DNA of 44,956 nt from Isosphaeraceae bacterium (GCA_025356435.1 JANXSY010000226.1:1-44956); one strand, 5' to 3'; positions 26,487 through 35,000 are shown, numbered from the stretch's first letter. Translations and numbers: made by a program. The notes: generated from the letters alone by a model not told the origin.

Positions 26487-29350
26487 AGCGACTTGAGATG
26501 CCATTCTCGGACGTCCGGCTGGGGAGCGGGGCGGTGCTTGGGGCCGTCCTCGCGGTCCTCTTGATCCTGAACGTCGCCGGGGCGCAGGAGATCGAGCTCG
26601 ACCGGCCCGAGCCGCCGAAGCTCGACCCGCTTGAAGTCGACGCCAATGGCGATGGCGTGCCCGACGGCTGGTACAACCTCCGCGATTGCAAGTGGGCTGA
26701 GGGGGGTGTCGAGGGGGCAAGGTCGCACTGCTTCCGGTTCGAGAATCCCAGGCCGGGCCGACCCGCGCGGGCGAGTCGCGCTTTCGGCGTCGACGGCCGG
26801 AAGGTTGAGGCGGTCGTTGTCGGTGTCTGGGCGCGGATCGAGAAGGTCGGACCCGGGCAGCGGCTCGGCGACGATCCGGGCCTGGTGGTCGACTTCCTCG
26901 GGGACGGACTCAAGATCGTCCGGCGCGGCTCGCTCGGGCCATGGACGAAGACGATCGGCTCGAAGTGGACCCGCATCGTCAAGCGGATCGCGATCCCACC
27001 CACGACCCGCGACGCGATCCTCTCCGTCGGCCTCCTGGGCGCGACGGGCGTTCTGGAAGTCGACAGCCTCACAATCGAGATGGTCCCGGTCGGTGCCCCG
27101 GCCGACACGAATCTGGTCGCGAACGGTGACTTCGAATTCGGCGACCCCGCCCCGGTCGGATGGCTGATCGAGAATGGTGCGCATCGCGTCTTCCCCGGCC
27201 ACGAGTCGTCCGCCGCCGTCGAGCTGGCGAAGTCCGGGTCGAAGTTGCTCACGGGCATCGGCGTCGCGGTCGACGGGATGAACTCGATCAAGGTCGGCCT
27301 GGCTGTCCGCCCGCGTGACCTCCGGGGGGCCGACGCCGCGACGGCCACTGTCTTCTTCCTCGATGATGCGGGTCGATCGATCGCTGGGTCGGGCGCTTCG
27401 GTCCCGATCTTTCGATTCTCCGGCAGTTCAAACTGGGTCACTGAGCAGGCTGTCGTCCCGGTTCCCCCCGGGGCTGCGAGAGCGGTGCTCCAGTTCGAGA
27501 AGAACCACGGATCGGGTACGCTCGCGATCGACGACGTGATCGTGACCAGCAGCCCCCAGCCCGACCCCGTCGATTGGCGGCCCTATCACGTCGAGACCAA
27601 GACGACCGACTGGTATCCGGTCGAGCCTTCGAAGGGGATCGCCACCGGATCAGCCCTTGATGCCTCCGTGTTGCTTGAAGCGCCGGCGGGTCGATATGGG
27701 TTCGTCACCGTCAAGGCGGGCCGGCTCGCCTTCCAGACGGGGCCTCGAGCCCGTTTCTTCGGGGTCCAACTCCTCGCCCCGTCCGCGTTTCAGGAGGCCG
27801 ATCGATCCGATGCGCTCGTTGATCGGCTGGCGAAGTCGGGCGTCAACCTCGTCCGCCTCGGCGACCTCGACTCCGCGCTTGGGCCGGGCCGTAGCCTCTT
27901 TGACGACACCCGAGAAGATACCGCCGCCTTCGACCCCGTCGCCCTGGCCAAGCTGGACCATCTGATCGCGGGCCTCAAGAGGCGGGGAATTTACGTCGCG
28001 ATCGAGCTTCAATCCACACGTCGCTTCCGCCCTGAAGACGATGTGCCAACCCCTGAACTCTTGCCGGTTGGCGGCGGCCCGGCCGCGATCTTTGACCCCA
28101 AGCTCCGCGCCTCGACGTTGAAAGCCGCTCATGACCTCCTGGGGCACGTCAACCCCGAGACCGGCCTCGCCTTGAAGGACGACGCCGTCCTCGCCTGGGT
28201 GACGATCTTCGGCGAAGTCACCCTCTTCGATCAGATCGACGACCCGAACCTGCTCTCGGGAACCCTTGCCGCATCGTTGAAGGCACGCGCCTCGGGTCGC
28301 GCCGGCTGGAGGGCGGTCGAATCCGCCTCGCTGAAAGAGATCGCCGACGACTTACGGGCGAATGGGGTGCAGGTGCCGATTGCGGGTGTCTCGCACTGGC
28401 GACGTGAGGCCGACTTCGCCCAGACCTGTGCCGCGACGGGGCTTGATCTGATCGATGACCGTCTCTTCTGGACGCCGAACTCGTTCCTCTCGCCGGGTCG
28501 CCGCTCGCTCATCATGAGCCGAGACGGGGGCCTGCTCGCCGGCGCAGGGAAGAAGCGGAAGCCCGACCGCCCCTATGTCGTCGGCCAGTGGTGCGACCAG
28601 ACGTCCGGGGCCTGGGCCTTGCCCTACGATGGGGCCGACCTCATGCTCGCGAGTCTCACCGCGTTGACCGAAGACTGGGACGCCCTCGTCCGACGAGGCA
28701 TCTTCGTCCACCCACAGACCTGGGGCGCTTCGGCCCCCGGCACGGGCGGCGGGGACGACCTGTTCAACATCGCCGAGGTCGTCAACGCCCATCCCGCTGT
28801 CTATGGACTCTTCCCTCATGCCGCCTCGGCGATGCTTCGCGGTCGCCCCGAAGCCGCCCACCCTCGCGGCCTGAAGGGAACCTCGACCGGCCTTCCCGGC
28901 TGGGACGCGCGAACCGGCCGGCTCACGATCGACACCCCATTCACGCAAGCCCTCGCGGGCTGGGGCGAATCCGAGCCCGCCCGGTTCGAGTCGATCACGA
29001 TCGAGACGAACACCCCCTACAGCGTCGTCGCCGTCTCGTCAGCGACTCGTGACCCGATCGCTGCGAGCAAGCGACTGCTGGTGACGGCCGTCGCCCGCGT
29101 CGAGCCGACCGGCTTCCAGTGGGTTGACGAGTGGCGTCGCGAGGTTGCCAACCCCGGTCGCCCCCCCTTGCTTCAGGAACCCGTCCGCGCCCGCGTCGTC
29201 TGGCGACGCCCCGGAACCGTTCGCGCTTACGCCCTCGACGCCGTGGGCAATCGCGTTGGCCCCGCGCTCTTGGAGAAGAACGGCGAGGGTCATCAACTCG
29301 TTATCGACGGCCTGTCTGCCGGGATGCACTGGGAGTTGGTTGTCGAGTGA
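26483..29350 (+). CDS. Large secreted glycoside-hydrolase-like protein with altered active site
   Basis: A 955-aa exported protein starting at GTG 26483 (GGAAGG upstream, GTGA overlap with pcm). A signal/anchor helix (about 15-34) is followed by DANGDGVPDGW (calcium-type motif, about 51-61), two jelly-roll-like carbohydrate-binding segments (about 60-360) and a TIM-barrel (about 400-740) resembling clan A glycosidases such as GH5. VNLVRLGDLDSALGPG and LDHLIAGLKRRGIYVAIELQ mark barrel strands. The expected acid-base NE is GE (E578), and the expected nucleophile E of the SEW/TEY-type motif is Gln702 in VVGQWCDQ. The C-terminal domains are beta-rich. It may bind but not hydrolyse sugars; the substrate is unknown. 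Confidence 0.72.
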   Translation: MKRLEMPFSDVRLGSGAVLGAVLAVLLILNVAGAQEIELDRPEPPKLDPLEVDANGDGVPDGWYNLRDCKWAEGGVEGARSHCFRFENPRPGRPARASRAFGVDGRKVEAVVVGVWARIEKVGPGQRLGDDPGLVVDFLGDGLKIVRRGSLGPWTKTIGSKWTRIVKRIAIPPTTRDAILSVGLLGATGVLEVDSLTIEMVPVGAPADTNLVANGDFEFGDPAPVGWLIENGAHRVFPGHESSAAVELAKSGSKLLTGIGVAVDGMNSIKVGLAVRPRDLRGADAATATVFFLDDAGRSIAGSGASVPIFRFSGSSNWVTEQAVVPVPPGAARAVLQFEKNHGSGTLAIDDVIVTSSPQPDPVDWRPYHVETKTTDWYPVEPSKGIATGSALDASVLLEAPAGRYGFVTVKAGRLAFQTGPRARFFGVQLLAPSAFQEADRSDALVDRLAKSGVNLVRLGDLDSALGPGRSLFDDTREDTAAFDPVALAKLDHLIAGLKRRGIYVAIELQSTRRFRPEDDVPTPELLPVGGGPAAIFDPKLRASTLKAAHDLLGHVNPETGLALKDDAVLAWVTIFGEVTLFDQIDDPNLLSGTLAASLKARASGRAGWRAVESASLKEIADDLRANGVQVPIAGVSHWRREADFAQTCAATGLDLIDDRLFWTPNSFLSPGRRSLIMSRDGGLLAGAGKKRKPDRPYVVGQWCDQTSGAWALPYDGADLMLASLTALTEDWDALVRRGIFVHPQTWGASAPGTGGGDDLFNIAEVVNAHPAVYGLFPHAASAMLRGRPEAAHPRGLKGTSTGLPGWDARTGRLTIDTPFTQALAGWGESEPARFESITIETNTPYSVVAVSSATRDPIAASKRLLVTAVARVEPTGFQWVDEWRREVANPGRPPLLQEPVRARVVWRRPGTVRAYALDAVGNRVGPALLEKNGEGHQLVIDGLSAGMHWELVVE

Positions 29351-29369
29351 ATACGAACAGGACTCGTCG

Positions 29370-30341
29370 ATGCGGATCTTAGTCACCGGGGGCGCGGGGT
29401 TTATCGGCTCGACTCTCGTCGATCGACTTCTGGCCGACGGCGGCGAGGTCGTCGCGATTGATAACTTCGATCCGTTCTATGCCCCGTCAAGGAAGCGGTC
29501 GAACCTGGCCGTCGCATTGACGAATCCCCGGTTCCGGCTCGTCGAGACCGATATCCGCGACGGCGACTCCGTTCGTCGAGTGGTCGCCGACTTCGAGCCT
29601 GACGCGATCGCCCATCTCGCGGCCAAGGCGGGGGTGAGGCCGAGCATCGAGCAGCCGTCGACCTATACCGAGGTGAACGTGATCGGCACGGTCCACCTGC
29701 TCGAAGCCGCGTGTCGGCTGTCGCGGCTGCCCCGATTCATTTTCGCATCGAGTTCGAGCGTCTACGGCGACCGCCCCGACGCCCCTTTTCGCGAGACCGA
29801 CGCCGTCGACCACCCGATCAGCCCCTATGCGGCGAGCAAGAAGGCGAGCGAGCTGTTCGCCCACACGTTTCATCACCTCCACGGCCTGCCCGTCACCGGC
29901 CTCCGTTTCTTCACGGCGTACGGACCCAGGAACCGGCCCGACCTCGCCATCGCCAAGTTCACAAAATTGATCGACCAGGGCGAGCCCGTGCCGATGTTCG
30001 GCGACGGGACGACCCGGCGCGATTATACCTACGTCGACGACATCGTTGATGGCGTCGTCCGGGCCATCGATCGATGCACGACGCATCACCTCTATAACCT
30101 TGGTAACTCGTCACCGATCAGCCTGCGTGCCATGATCGCCGCGATCGGCAAGGCGCTGGGCAAGACCCCCCTCATCGACCCCCGACCCGAGCAACCGGGC
30201 GATGTCCGCCAGACCTACGCCGATATCCATCGGGCCGAGGCCGAACTGGGATACGCGCCCCGCCTCCCCTTCGCTGAGGGGATCGCCCGCTATGTCGATT
30301 GGTATCGGGCCAACGTCCTTACGGAAAACCGAGGGCTTTGA
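29370..30341 (+). CDS. NAD-dependent sugar-nucleotide epimerase (UDP-glucuronate 4-epimerase-like)
   Basis: A 323-aa extended short-chain dehydrogenase. The dinucleotide loop GGAGFIG is at 7-13, SSSS at 127-130 and the catalytic YxxxK at Y153-K157 (PYAASKKAS). DNFDPFYAPSRKR and RFFTAYGPRNRPDLAI match nucleotide-sugar 4-epimerases, closest in pattern to UDP-glucuronate 4-epimerase. It would supply galacturonate-type sugars for envelope polysaccharide. AGGA ends about 8 nt before the ATG at 29370. It lies 19 bp after the glycosidase-like gene. Its end overlaps the convergent HAD gene by 23 bp. Confidence 0.93.
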   Translation: MRILVTGGAGFIGSTLVDRLLADGGEVVAIDNFDPFYAPSRKRSNLAVALTNPRFRLVETDIRDGDSVRRVVADFEPDAIAHLAAKAGVRPSIEQPSTYTEVNVIGTVHLLEAACRLSRLPRFIFASSSSVYGDRPDAPFRETDAVDHPISPYAASKKASELFAHTFHHLHGLPVTGLRFFTAYGPRNRPDLAIAKFTKLIDQGEPVPMFGDGTTRRDYTYVDDIVDGVVRAIDRCTTHHLYNLGNSSPISLRAMIAAIGKALGKTPLIDPRPEQPGDVRQTYADIHRAEAELGYAPRLPFAEGIARYVDWYRANVLTENRGL

Positions 30342-30972
30342 CCGTCGCGTCCAGGTCGACGAGGTCGCGGAGATACACTCCGCCCGACCACTCACCGTCA
30401 GGACGTCGATGGCCGACGGCCACCACGCGAAGGTTCGCAGCCCCCGCCGATTCCACACCTGTCGGCGAATCCTCAAGGGCGACCGCGTCGGCCGATGAGA
30501 CTCCGAGGCGTTCCAGCGCCAGCCGATAGCCGTCGGGGGCCGGCTTGACCGCCGCAACGTCTTCCTTGGCGATGATAATCTCGATCGCGGCCCGCAGGTT
30601 CGCGGCCTCAAGGACGATCTCGACGTTCCTGTGCCGGGTCGTCGTGACCACCCCGAGCCGGACCCCCTTCGACCGGAGGGCTTCGATCAGGGCAGCGACG
30701 CCCGGATAGATCGGAACGCTGTCGGCGAGCAGGGTCTCAGTCAGTTCCTGTTTTCGAATCAGCCAACCGTCGAGGTCGGCCCCTTCGATCTTCCGTCGCT
30801 CGAAGAGTTCGGTCACGAACACGCGATCGTCGATCTCGGCAGCGAGGAGGGCGGCCTCGTCGGTCAGCTCCCAGCCCATCCGCGACAGGGTGCGCTGCCA
30901 GGCGGCAATGTGGATGTTCTCAGTGTCGGCGATGACGCCGTCGAAGTCGAAGAGTACGGCTCGGGGCGGCAT
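30319..30972 (-). CDS. HAD-family phosphatase / beta-phosphoglucomutase-like hydrolase
   Basis: A 217-aa haloacid-dehalogenase enzyme, start at 30972. Motif I is DFDGV (9-13), with D9 nucleophile and D11 acid; GVVTTTRHRN carries motif II, K of VKPAPDGY motif III, and LEDSPTGVESA motif IV. The cap (about 20-85) and length suit the subfamily that includes beta-phosphoglucomutase and phosphoglycolate phosphatase (CbbY/Gph type). The exact substrate is undecided. It converges on the epimerase, sharing 23 bp of coding sequence at the 3' ends, so no terminator separates them. Confidence 0.9.
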   Translation of the reverse strand: MPPRAVLFDFDGVIADTENIHIAAWQRTLSRMGWELTDEAALLAAEIDDRVFVTELFERRKIEGADLDGWLIRKQELTETLLADSVPIYPGVAALIEALRSKGVRLGVVTTTRHRNVEIVLEAANLRAAIEIIIAKEDVAAVKPAPDGYRLALERLGVSSADAVALEDSPTGVESAGAANLRVVAVGHRRPDGEWSGGVYLRDLVDLDATVKALGFP

Positions 30973-31135
30973 CGTTGAGGGTCCACGGGCCACGGTCGTC
31001 GCGAAAGGATGGAGCTTACCGGATCGGCTTCGGGCGGGTCAAATCGTTGACTTTCCCCCACGCGCCGCCTATGGTTGCGTCTTCCCGTTGGACACCACGA
31101 TCAACCGTCCGTAAGCCTGGGGAGAGACGCACGCC

Positions 31136-32143
31136 ATGGCCCGTCCCGTCACGCTGTTCACCGGCCAGTGGGCCGACCTGACTCTCGAAGTGATCTGCCA
31201 GAAGGCCAGCCAGTGGGGCTACGACGGCATCGAGCTTCCCTGCTGGGGCGACCACTTCAACGTTCAGAAAGCCCTCAAGGACGATAATTACTGCAAGGAA
31301 CGCCACGACCTGCTCGCCCGATATGGCCTCAAGACCTGGGCCATTTCGAACCATCTCACCGGGCAACTCGTCCTCGACATCCTCGACGACCGAACCGACG
31401 ACTGGGTTCCGGCCGGGCTTCGCGGTAACTCCGAGGGGAAGCGGGCCTGGGCCATCGAGGAGATGAAGGACACCGCCCGCGCCGCCGCCAAGATGGGCGT
31501 GAAGGTCGTCAACGGCTTCACCGGCTCGTCGATCTGGCACCTGCTCTACTCGTTCCCGCCCGTCTCCGACAAGACGATCGCCGACGGCTTCAAGCTCCTG
31601 GCCGAGCGGTTCAACCCGATCCTTGACGTCTTCAAAGAAGTCGGCGTTAAGTTCGCCCTTGAAGTCCATCCGACCGAGATTGCCTTCGACCTCTATTCGG
31701 CGAGGATGGCGCTCGACGCCCTCGACAACCGCCCCGAGTTCGGCTTCAACTTCGACCCCAGCCACCTGATCTGGCAGTTCGTCGACCCCGTCGCGTTCAT
31801 CCGCGAGTTCCCCGACCGGATCTATCACGTCCACGTCAAGGACGCCGCACGCACCCTCGACGGCAAGACCGGCATCCTTGGCTCGCACCTTAACTTCGGC
31901 GACGCCCGACGCGGCTGGGACTTCCGATCGCCGGGCCGAGGCCAGGTGAACTTCGAAGAGATCGCCCGCGCCCTTAACACCATCGGCTACGAAGGCCCGC
32001 TCTCCGTCGAGTGGGAAGACCCCGGCATGGATCGCGAATTCGGCGCGGCCGAGGCGGCCCAGTTCGTCAAGAAGACGATGGGCTTCACCTCCTCCGGACG
32101 AGGCTTCGACAGCGCCTTCGCCGATGCCCAGGCAAAGAAGTAA
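31136..32143 (+). CDS. Sugar phosphate isomerase/epimerase, xylose-isomerase-like TIM barrel
   Basis: A 335-aa cytosolic TIM-barrel (AP endonuclease family 2 type). The ATG has GGGGAGAG about 10 nt upstream. Strand and metal-ligand motifs: [27 protein letters not shown] (Glu/His), [11 protein letters not shown] (Asp/His), [16 protein letters not shown] (His) and [14 protein letters not shown] (Glu). The set fits a divalent-metal isomerase. Planctomycetes carry many of these, used for unusual sugars and inositols. The substrate cannot be named. A 195-bp gap follows before the HEPN gene. Confidence 0.92.
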   Translation: MARPVTLFTGQWADLTLEVICQKASQWGYDGIELPCWGDHFNVQKALKDDNYCKERHDLLARYGLKTWAISNHLTGQLVLDILDDRTDDWVPAGLRGNSEGKRAWAIEEMKDTARAAAKMGVKVVNGFTGSSIWHLLYSFPPVSDKTIADGFKLLAERFNPILDVFKEVGVKFALEVHPTEIAFDLYSARMALDALDNRPEFGFNFDPSHLIWQFVDPVAFIREFPDRIYHVHVKDAARTLDGKTGILGSHLNFGDARRGWDFRSPGRGQVNFEEIARALNTIGYEGPLSVEWEDPGMDREFGAAEAAQFVKKTMGFTSSGRGFDSAFADAQAKK

Positions 32144-32300
32144 GCCCAACGCGGTCGCTTGACGACTCGACCCGCAGACGAAACGATAGAGATACGGGCG
32201 ACGCATGGTCTGATGGCGCGATGCCATTCGCCGTGCGTCGCCCCGTTACCTTTTGGGGTGTCCTTGGCCATCCATCAAGATCGTGATGCAGATCGGGCCG

Positions 32301-32309
32301 TGTTATAAT
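32301..32309 (+). promoter_or_regulatory. Extended -10 promoter candidate for the HEPN cluster
   Basis: TGTTATAAT gives a perfect -10 (TATAAT, 32304-32309) preceded by the TGn extension. No clear -35 lies 17 bp upstream. Transcription would start about 20 bp before the GTG at 32339. Confidence 0.5.
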
Positions 32310-32338
32310 CGAAGCTTGACGGCTCGTGGAGGAAAGAC

Positions 32339-32758
32339 GTGAATCAGGCCGAGCTTCAGGACCTGGCTCGTGGGAGGATCTTGGACGCAGAGGCCCTTCT
32401 GACGAGCCGTCGCTGGTCGTTCGCGTATTACGTCGCCGGTTATGCCGTGGAATGTGCCTTGAAGTCTTGCATCCTCGCCCGGATGACCCGCACGGGATGG
32501 ATTTTTCAGGAGAAGGCGAAGATCGAGGAGTGCTTGACCCATAATTTCGACAAGCTGATCACCCTTTCCGGCCTGAAGGATGAGCTCAATGCCCAGCTCG
32601 GATCGAGTCCCGAGTTCGTCGGAAACTGGGGCCTGATCATCTAGTGGAAGGTTACCGATCGATACGATCTCAAGACAGAAGCCGAGTCGAAGGCGCTCTA
32701 CGCCGCAATCACCGATGACAACGATGGAGTCGTGAAATGGATCATGAACTTTTGGTAG
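32339..32758 (+). pseudogene. HEPN-domain protein gene interrupted by in-frame amber
   Basis: Starts at GTG 32339 behind GGAGG. The first 101 codons encode a HEPN-like helical bundle (ILDAEALLTSRRWSFAYYVA, GYAVECALKSCIL). A TAG at 32642-32644 then stops the frame. The same frame continues for 37 more codons (WKVTDRYDLKTEAESKALYA, then ITDDNDGVVKWIMNFW, stop at 32758). That is the usual end of this HEPN family (RY...EA..L..AI.D...GV..WI), so the amber lies inside an otherwise intact gene. HEPN proteins are often RNases or toxins, or nucleotide-binding partners. The single substitution may be recent, suppressed or a sequencing error. The next gene starts inside the tail (32737). Confidence 0.8.
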
Positions 32759-33354
32759 ACGAACAAATCGAGGATGGCAAGTCACTCTTGTTGCAGTTGG
32801 TCGACGACGGATTTGACGTGGAGGTTGCTTTCTGGGCGAGGACCAGCGAAGAGGGGCTTTGGTTCTTCTACATCGGTTCGACGTCCGTCCTCACGATGGG
32901 CTTGGCCGATGCTTATCGCGCCGTCTACGAAGTGCTCCGTCGTATCTCCGACACGCCGATCTCAATCTCTTCTATCAAAATCATCGATCCGAACAATCCA
33001 ATCTCTCGGGCAGCTATCGAGGTACGTGATCGCTACCCCGCCCGACAGCCAAACCGATACCATGGCCAAAGGCTCGGCAACTTGGCCATCGAAGAAGCAT
33101 ACATTTACCCCCGCAATGGAGTCATGACTCGCCCGGAGGTCCTTCAGATCGTCACCGGTTTGATGAGTTGGACGGGTGCCCTGGCCCCTTCCTTGGTCAC
33201 GTTGCGTGACGGAACTCAAATCCGGACAATTCCCGTGGGCATCCAGTTGAAAGACGCGGTGAACGATCCGGGAGCGATCCAGGTCGTATTTCACGACCTC
33301 GTCGCCGGCACGAACCGTTCGATCGCCGTAGATGACGTCGTCGGTATCAATTGA
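32737..33354 (+). CDS. Unknown 205-aa protein overlapping the HEPN gene
   Basis: I do not recognise a characterised family. It is an acidic, probably cytosolic alpha/beta protein without leader or membrane helix. EDGKSLLLQLVDDGFDVEVA and TSEEGLWFFYIGSTSV open the chain, then LADAYRAVYEVLRRISDTP (helix) and AIEVRDRYPARQPNRYHGQR. The C-terminal part (about 130-205) looks like a small beta barrel (TLRDGTQIRTIPVGIQL, QVVFHDLVAGTNRSIAVDDV). GGAG lies about 8 nt before the ATG at 32737, and the start is 22 bp inside the HEPN tail. The overlap suggests the two are partners, possibly toxin with cognate factor, but this is inference. Confidence 0.7.
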   Translation: MDHELLVDEQIEDGKSLLLQLVDDGFDVEVAFWARTSEEGLWFFYIGSTSVLTMGLADAYRAVYEVLRRISDTPISISSIKIIDPNNPISRAAIEVRDRYPARQPNRYHGQRLGNLAIEEAYIYPRNGVMTRPEVLQIVTGLMSWTGALAPSLVTLRDGTQIRTIPVGIQLKDAVNDPGAIQVVFHDLVAGTNRSIAVDDVVGIN

Positions 33355-33381
33355 GATATTCTTAACAATTCAACGCAAGAG

Positions 33382-33576
33382 ATGACAATGAGCGGTCCAA
33401 TCATCCGAAAGTACGGCTTCCCGAACTTCGAGAACATCTTCGGCAAGCGTGACCTCGAACACGGCGTCGAAACTGCCGCCCCCAAGGCCGACGAGCCAGT
33501 TCAATCCCCGCCCCAAGGCGAGAAGACCGAGGCGCCGTCGGCCCCGAAGGTGGGCAAACCGACCAAAAAGCGTTGA
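33382..33576 (+). CDS. Small conserved-looking protein (MSGPIIRKYGFPNFENIFGK type)
   Basis: 64 aa, or 62 from the second ATG at 33388. The first 27 residues (SGPIIRKYGFPNFENIFG, LEHGVE) look conserved in style, with several aromatics. The rest is a charged Pro/Lys/Glu tail, probably disordered. GCAAGAG precedes the start. I recall similar short proteins in planctomycete genomes but no function. It follows the 205-aa gene by 27 bp, same strand, and is convergent with the pseudogene at 33583. Confidence 0.6.
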   Translation: MTMSGPIIRKYGFPNFENIFGKRDLEHGVETAAPKADEPVQSPPQGEKTEAPSAPKVGKPTKKR

Positions 33577-33582
33577 GCCGGG

Positions 33583-33942
33583 CTACTTGCCGATCTCGCG
33601 TTTCAGGTCGGCGAGTTCCTTGATGAGGGCGTCGATCCTCCGCTCGACCAGGCGCTGCTTGGCCGCCTGGTCGAGGTCGGCCAAGACGTCGATCTCCCCC
33701 TTTCGGTCCTTCTCGGACGCGGGGGCGACGTTTCGGACCGGTTCCTGCACGGGATAGACGACGATTCGGTCATTCGGCGCGAGCTGGTAATTGGTCGTCA
33801 CGTCTCCCCCCTCGACGATCGCCTGGAGGTCGACCGGCAGGAACTGCTCCTTGCCCGGCTCGTCACTGGGGCGGATAAGTCGGATGTTGGCCCCCAGGTT
33901 CGAGAGCCGCACCCCCCCGGCGAACGTGATTCGGCTGGCTTG
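33583..33942 (-). pseudogene. C-terminal remnant of a polysaccharide export protein
   Basis: A frame of about 110 codons ending at 33583, without its own plausible start (GTG 33912 is internal). VRLSNLGANIRLIRPSDEP, LPVDLQAIVEGGDVTTNYQL and APNDRIVVYP match the end of planctomycete Wza-like outer-membrane export proteins, where the chain reads LPVD..AI...GD..TNYQ..PGDR. The N-terminal export and SLBB parts are absent. The tail is a charged coil. It is joined out of frame to the DUF4919 remnant upstream, with the junction at about 33937-33960. Confidence 0.6.
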
Positions 33943-34513
33943 GCTTTGACGGTGAGAACGTCAAAGAAGTGGTCTCCGCTTTTCATCAGGGCCTGCTTAT
34001 CTCGGGTCTCGTCGAGCAGTCGGAGTACGAGATACTCCTCGTCAACATAGAGCACCTCGAACGGCTTCTCGATGCTCTGACCGCGCCCGGCGACGATGAT
34101 GGTCATCAGGTAGCCTTCGACGAACTGGTGGTGGAGTCGGGCCTTCTCCTTCTCGCCGAGCTTGTTGTAGATCATCTCGGCCTGGATCAGGACATCGATC
34201 CGTGTCCAAACTTCTTTATCGCGGAGCTTGACCACTATCTCCTCGGCCGCCTTCATTTCACCCTTAGCAGACCGGGCGCGGACCGCGTCAACTTCTTTTC
34301 GCCAAGCGATATCGTAAGGATGGTAGCGGCTCGTCTCGGCGTACGCATGCCGAAGGGCCTTTCAGTTGGTCCGCGACGGGTCAGCCTTCGCCTTGGCCAG
34401 CAGTTCGTCGTAGCGTTGGTCTGCTTTTGCTGTCAAGGTTCGTCGGCCCGCGCAAGGGTCCACAACAGGCCGATGAGCGCCATCATTGATACTTGGAAGC
34501 GTCTCCCGAACAT
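33943..34513 (-). pseudogene. Broken DUF4919 gene with signal peptide
   Basis: Begins at ATG 34513 (AGGGA upstream) with a signal peptide (RRFQVSMMALIGLLWTLARA) and stops after 26 codons at 34433. Dropping one frame (a -1 shift near 34436) restores LTAKADQRYDELLAKAKADP. A TGA at 34362-34364 then stands where the family has Trp. The frame runs on through KALRHAYAETSRYHPYD, IIVAGRGQSIEKPFEVLYVD and GDHFFDVLTVK, then is lost. The order matches DUF4919 proteins, which end just after this point. So at least three lesions have hit one secreted-protein gene. Confidence 0.75.
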
Positions 34514-34601
34514 GCTGATTCCCTTCTGACATGATGCGACGATCGAAGATGGCTGGGAGACGACAGCGTCTCATGCGCGACGGACCGAAGCGAGCAAAAT
34601 T

Positions 34602-34659
34602 GCGAAAGGGTCGGCCAGCGGGCGTCGATGCGAGACGTCCGAGGCCCGACCCTTTTCGC
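34602..34659 (-). terminator. Terminator hairpin after the DUF3309 gene
   Basis: Arms GCGAAAGGGTCGG (34602-34614) and CCGACCCTTTTCGC (34646-34659) pair with one bulge; a shorter inner hairpin (GGGCGTC/GACGTCC) fills the loop. On the minus strand the stem is followed by TTTCGC and an AT-rich stretch. Confidence 0.6.
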
Positions 34660-34675
34660 CGTTCGTCCTTGGGCT

Positions 34676-34831
34676 TCAGATCCGCCCGACGACCATTAAG
34701 ATCACTATAATCAGCAGGACCGTGCCGAGCGCCCCACTCGGTGCGTAGCCCCACTGACGGCTGTGGCCCCAATTCGGGAGCGCACCGAGGAGCATCAGCA
34801 GCAACACGACGATGAGGATGGTTCCAAGCAT
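34676..34831 (-). CDS. DUF3309 family small membrane protein
   Basis: 51 aa. Two membrane helices flank a short loop: MLGTILIVVLLLMLLGALP, then WGHSRQWGYAPSGALG, then TVLLIIVILMVVGRI. This is the standard pattern and size of DUF3309, found in proteobacteria and planctomycetes, function unknown. The start at 34831 has only a weak GAG upstream. The longer frame to 35071 crosses the terminator hairpin and is not credible. Confidence 0.88.
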   Translation of the reverse strand: MLGTILIVVLLLMLLGALPNWGHSRQWGYAPSGALGTVLLIIVILMVVGRI

Positions 34832-34936
34832 GATGGAAATCTCACAAAAGAGAGAGCCGGATGGCCAAAGGTGATTTGGGTTGTGGCATCTTGATATAGG
34901 ATACGCAAAACAAATGCCAAGTTGGCTTAGGAATGA

Positions 34937-34979
34937 CGAACGGGCCGACGCCTCGGCAATCGAGGCGTCGGCCCGTTCG
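34937..34979. terminator. Perfect 19-bp stem-loop terminator
   Basis: Arms 34937-34955 and 34961-34979 are perfect complements (CGAACGGGCCGACGCCTCG type) around a 5-nt loop GCAAT. It lies 22 bp after the WD40 gene stop and about 105 bp before the DUF3309 start, so it insulates the two. A TTTT follows on the plus strand only. Confidence 0.8.
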
Positions 34980-35000
34980 ATTTTCGATGCTGAGGTCGGT

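Noticed and set aside
31016..32227. 403-aa minus-strand open frame
   Set aside because: Antisense to the xylose-isomerase-like gene, which has intact metal ligands.
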